DNA from: Candidatus Poribacteria bacterium
Lineage (GTDB): Bacteria; Poribacteria; WGA-4E; JAJDTR01
Direction of reading: 5' to 3'
DNA: 60,005 bases
Assembly (NCBI GenBank): GCA_028820655.1
Contig: JAPPIK010000051.1
Span: 1-60,005, forward strand
Part shown: positions 58,597-60,005 of the stretch, piece by piece
Layout: each line of letters opens with the position of its first letter
Position numbering within the stretch: position 1 is the first letter of the stretch
Notes under the pieces: generated by a model
The model's input: the letters and a program-made list of their open reading frames with translations, nothing else
Told to the model about the DNA's origin: nothing
Databases searched by the model: none
Made by a program: the position numbers and the translations under genes

Positions 58597-59841
58597 TCAA
58601 GAATGATGTAACTGATGTCCTTGGGTTGCATTCAGCGGACTTTTTTCTGCCATGGCGCTATGCTTTTGTGTGTTCCTTGATTTTGTTCGTTCTGTCATAA
58701 TTACATTGAATACCTCGTCCGCAACGAACAAACGATTTCGCCGCCCTCCGGTTATTTCCGAAAGTATGCCCTTTTCGACAAGGTAATCCACTCCTCGTTT
58801 AACGGTGGGAAACGGCATCCCCCACGTCTTTGATAACTCCGAGATTGAGATGATGGGACTTGCAAATAGGCAATCTAGCAAGCGGTTTACAGTTTTTGGT
58901 ACTCTTCGGCCTGTTGCAACTTCGCTGTATTGCTTCTGTAGGTCAAGCAATTCTTGAATTGTCGCTAAAACGTCCTCCGACTGTTGACGCACCCCGTTTA
59001 AGAAAAACGTGAGCCACGCTTTCCAGTCCCCTTTTTGGCTTACATTAAGCAACAATCGGTAATAATCGTCTCTATACTCCTCAAAAAAATCTGAAAGATA
59101 AAGCAGGGGTTGGGATAACAGCTTCTTTTCCAATAGCATAAACGTTATCAAAAGCCTGCCAATCCGTCCGTTGCCATCAAGGAACGGGTGAATTGCCTCA
59201 AACTGATAATGAACGAGGGCGCATTGAATCAACGCCGGCTCTCTTGCGTCGGAATGGATGTATTTTTCCAAATCCGAAAAACACGCGTTCATCTCGGGCA
59301 GCGGAGGGGGAACGTAGGTGGCATCCGTCAACGTACACCCGGGGCTGCCAATCCAGTTCTGGCTTTTCCGCATCTCTCCCGGTGTGGCATATTCACCCCG
59401 TACACCCTTCATTAGGATTTCGTGTATTCCACAGATTAGCCGCGAGCTAATCGGCAGAGCCTCCAATTGTTCAATTCCATATTCCATGGCTCTAACATAG
59501 TTGATAACCTCTTGTACATCGGAGACAGGTGAAGGCTCCTCTTTATCCGCTTCAAATAGGAAAAGATCGTCCAAACCGGATTGAGTGTTTTCGATTCTCG
59601 AACTCATTACGGCTTCACGTCGGATAAATGGTCTAATCAACAGATGCGGATTCAGAAGCAGTTGCCCCGCACCCGACAACTCGCCAAGTTTAGTGCCTGC
59701 TGTAGAAAGAAGATTCGCTAGCTCCCAATCCACGTCGATTTTTGGTGGGAGTGCATGTGGCACGTAAGCCCAATAGGTGGGTTCATGTATCGTGCGCATG
59801 CATTGACCAGCAGTTGAACTTCTGAAATCTTCTGGATTCAT
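58597..59841 (-). CDS. Fic-domain protein with inhibitory motif and C-terminal winged helix
   Basis: A 414-aa protein, AAGGA upstream. Inhibitory helix motif SSRIEN (S-x-x-x-E-N, residues 80-85) in the N-terminal part marks a class II, self-inhibited Fic. The catalytic motif is HPFLDGNGRIGR (about 218-229; His218 transfers AMP or a similar group to a target hydroxyl). C-terminal residues about 320-385 are a winged helix (SISELSKTWGMPFPTVKRGV, YLVEKGILSEIT). The gene lies first in the defence locus and is preceded by the 41-bp repeat. Fic proteins modify other proteins; the target is unknown. Confidence 0.92.
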   Translation of the reverse strand: MNPEDFRSSTAGQCMRTIHEPTYWAYVPHALPPKIDVDWELANLLSTAGTKLGELSGAGQLLLNPHLLIRPFIRREAVMSSRIENTQSGLDDLFLFEADKEEPSPVSDVQEVINYVRAMEYGIEQLEALPISSRLICGIHEILMKGVRGEYATPGEMRKSQNWIGSPGCTLTDATYVPPPLPEMNACFSDLEKYIHSDAREPALIQCALVHYQFEAIHPFLDGNGRIGRLLITFMLLEKKLLSQPLLYLSDFFEEYRDDYYRLLLNVSQKGDWKAWLTFFLNGVRQQSEDVLATIQELLDLQKQYSEVATGRRVPKTVNRLLDCLFASPIISISELSKTWGMPFPTVKRGVDYLVEKGILSEITGGRRNRLFVADEVFNVIMTERTKSRNTQKHSAMAEKSPLNATQGHQLHHS

Positions 59842-59875
59842 TTCTATTCATCCTTTTCCGTCAATAAAGTTTTAG

Positions 59876-60005
59876 TGTCATTAACGTATTTACAAGTGTA
59901 CGTTAACAAAAAGAGGTGTCATTAACGTATTTACGAGTTTGCGTTAACAGAAAGAGGTGTCATTAACGTATTTACGAGTTTGCGTTAACAGAAAGAGGTG
60001 TCATT
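59876..60005. repeat. 41-bp direct repeats upstream of fic, possible operators
   Basis: TGTCATTAACGTATTTACGA... starts at 59876, 59917, 59958 and 59999, exactly 41 bases apart; the series runs past the window edge. Each unit contains an inverted pair TTAACG ... CGTTAA separated by 14 bases, the classic layout of a repressor or activator half-site pair. Lying just upstream of the fic gene, the array could be its operator, or a replication iteron set. The last winged helix in Fic is a candidate binder. Confidence 0.75.

Noticed and set aside
59876-60005. CRISPR-like regular spacing upstream of fic
   Set aside because: The 41-bp unit repeats completely; there are no variable spacers.
1-60005. 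tRNA and rRNA genes
   Set aside because: No cloverleaf-like GTTCRANNC/T-arm patterns or rRNA stretches were recognised in the intergenic DNA.

Overview
The window looks like chromosome of a Gram-negative bacterium with many secreted proteins and lipoproteins. The best single clue is the large WD40 protein at 37415-40030. It ends in two dockerin-type calcium loops and an 'NYPNPFNPETWIPYQL' FlgD-like tail, an architecture familiar from Candidatus Poribacteria and related uncultured, often sponge-associated lineages. The assignment is inference; there is no rRNA or tRNA here to confirm it.

Layout. (1) 1-20 kb is an accessory zone of small secreted, lipoprotein and membrane genes, many in local duplicates: a secreted pair (377-2124), a HEAT-repeat protein, a frameshifted Asp-box propeller, a decaying tandem membrane-protein cluster (8.0-11.2 kb), a minus-strand series of small lipoproteins and membrane proteins (13.7-19.3 kb), and a small HTH protein. 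(2) 20.1-37.1 kb is a plus-strand array. It holds three short lipoproteins, then eleven paralogous secreted beta-propeller proteins plus the last codons of a twelfth, with five further lipoproteins between and after them. Many neighbours share ATGA stop/start overlaps. (3) 37.4-49.8 kb, minus strand, holds the WD40/dockerin protein and a carbohydrate-use group: an MDR dehydrogenase, a barrel glycosidase-like protein with a LamG domain, a GH32-type enzyme, a second five-bladed glycosidase-like protein and an alpha/beta hydrolase. (4) 50.8-59.8 kb, minus strand, is a defence-type locus: Fic, an AlbA_2/Schlafen ATPase-like regulator, HsdS, a 131-aa protein, a 36-aa microprotein, a 902-aa zinc-ribbon/PD-ExK-type protein, and HsdM. 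No HsdR lies inside the window. A 41-bp tandem repeat lies upstream of fic.

Almost every gap longer than 300 bp is filled with the same mosaic of short palindromic repeats. I call them A (core GCGACC-GGGA-GGTCGC), B (GGTGCGC-AGT-GCGCACC), D (CACTCC-GCT-GGAGTG, part of a longer unit that forms a 187-bp tandem array at 47.4-48.1 kb) and E (GTCTGGATT-TGGC-AATCCAGAC). A fifth sequence, C, built from 11-bp units such as CTATTCACTCG and bounded by GATC, is repeatedly found inside the apex of A, B or D. This nested system, the propeller array and the HsdR-less restriction locus are the three things most worth following up.

Only reading by eye was possible. Family names rest on motifs I can see; start codons were chosen from Shine-Dalgarno (SD) sequences, signal peptides and overlaps.
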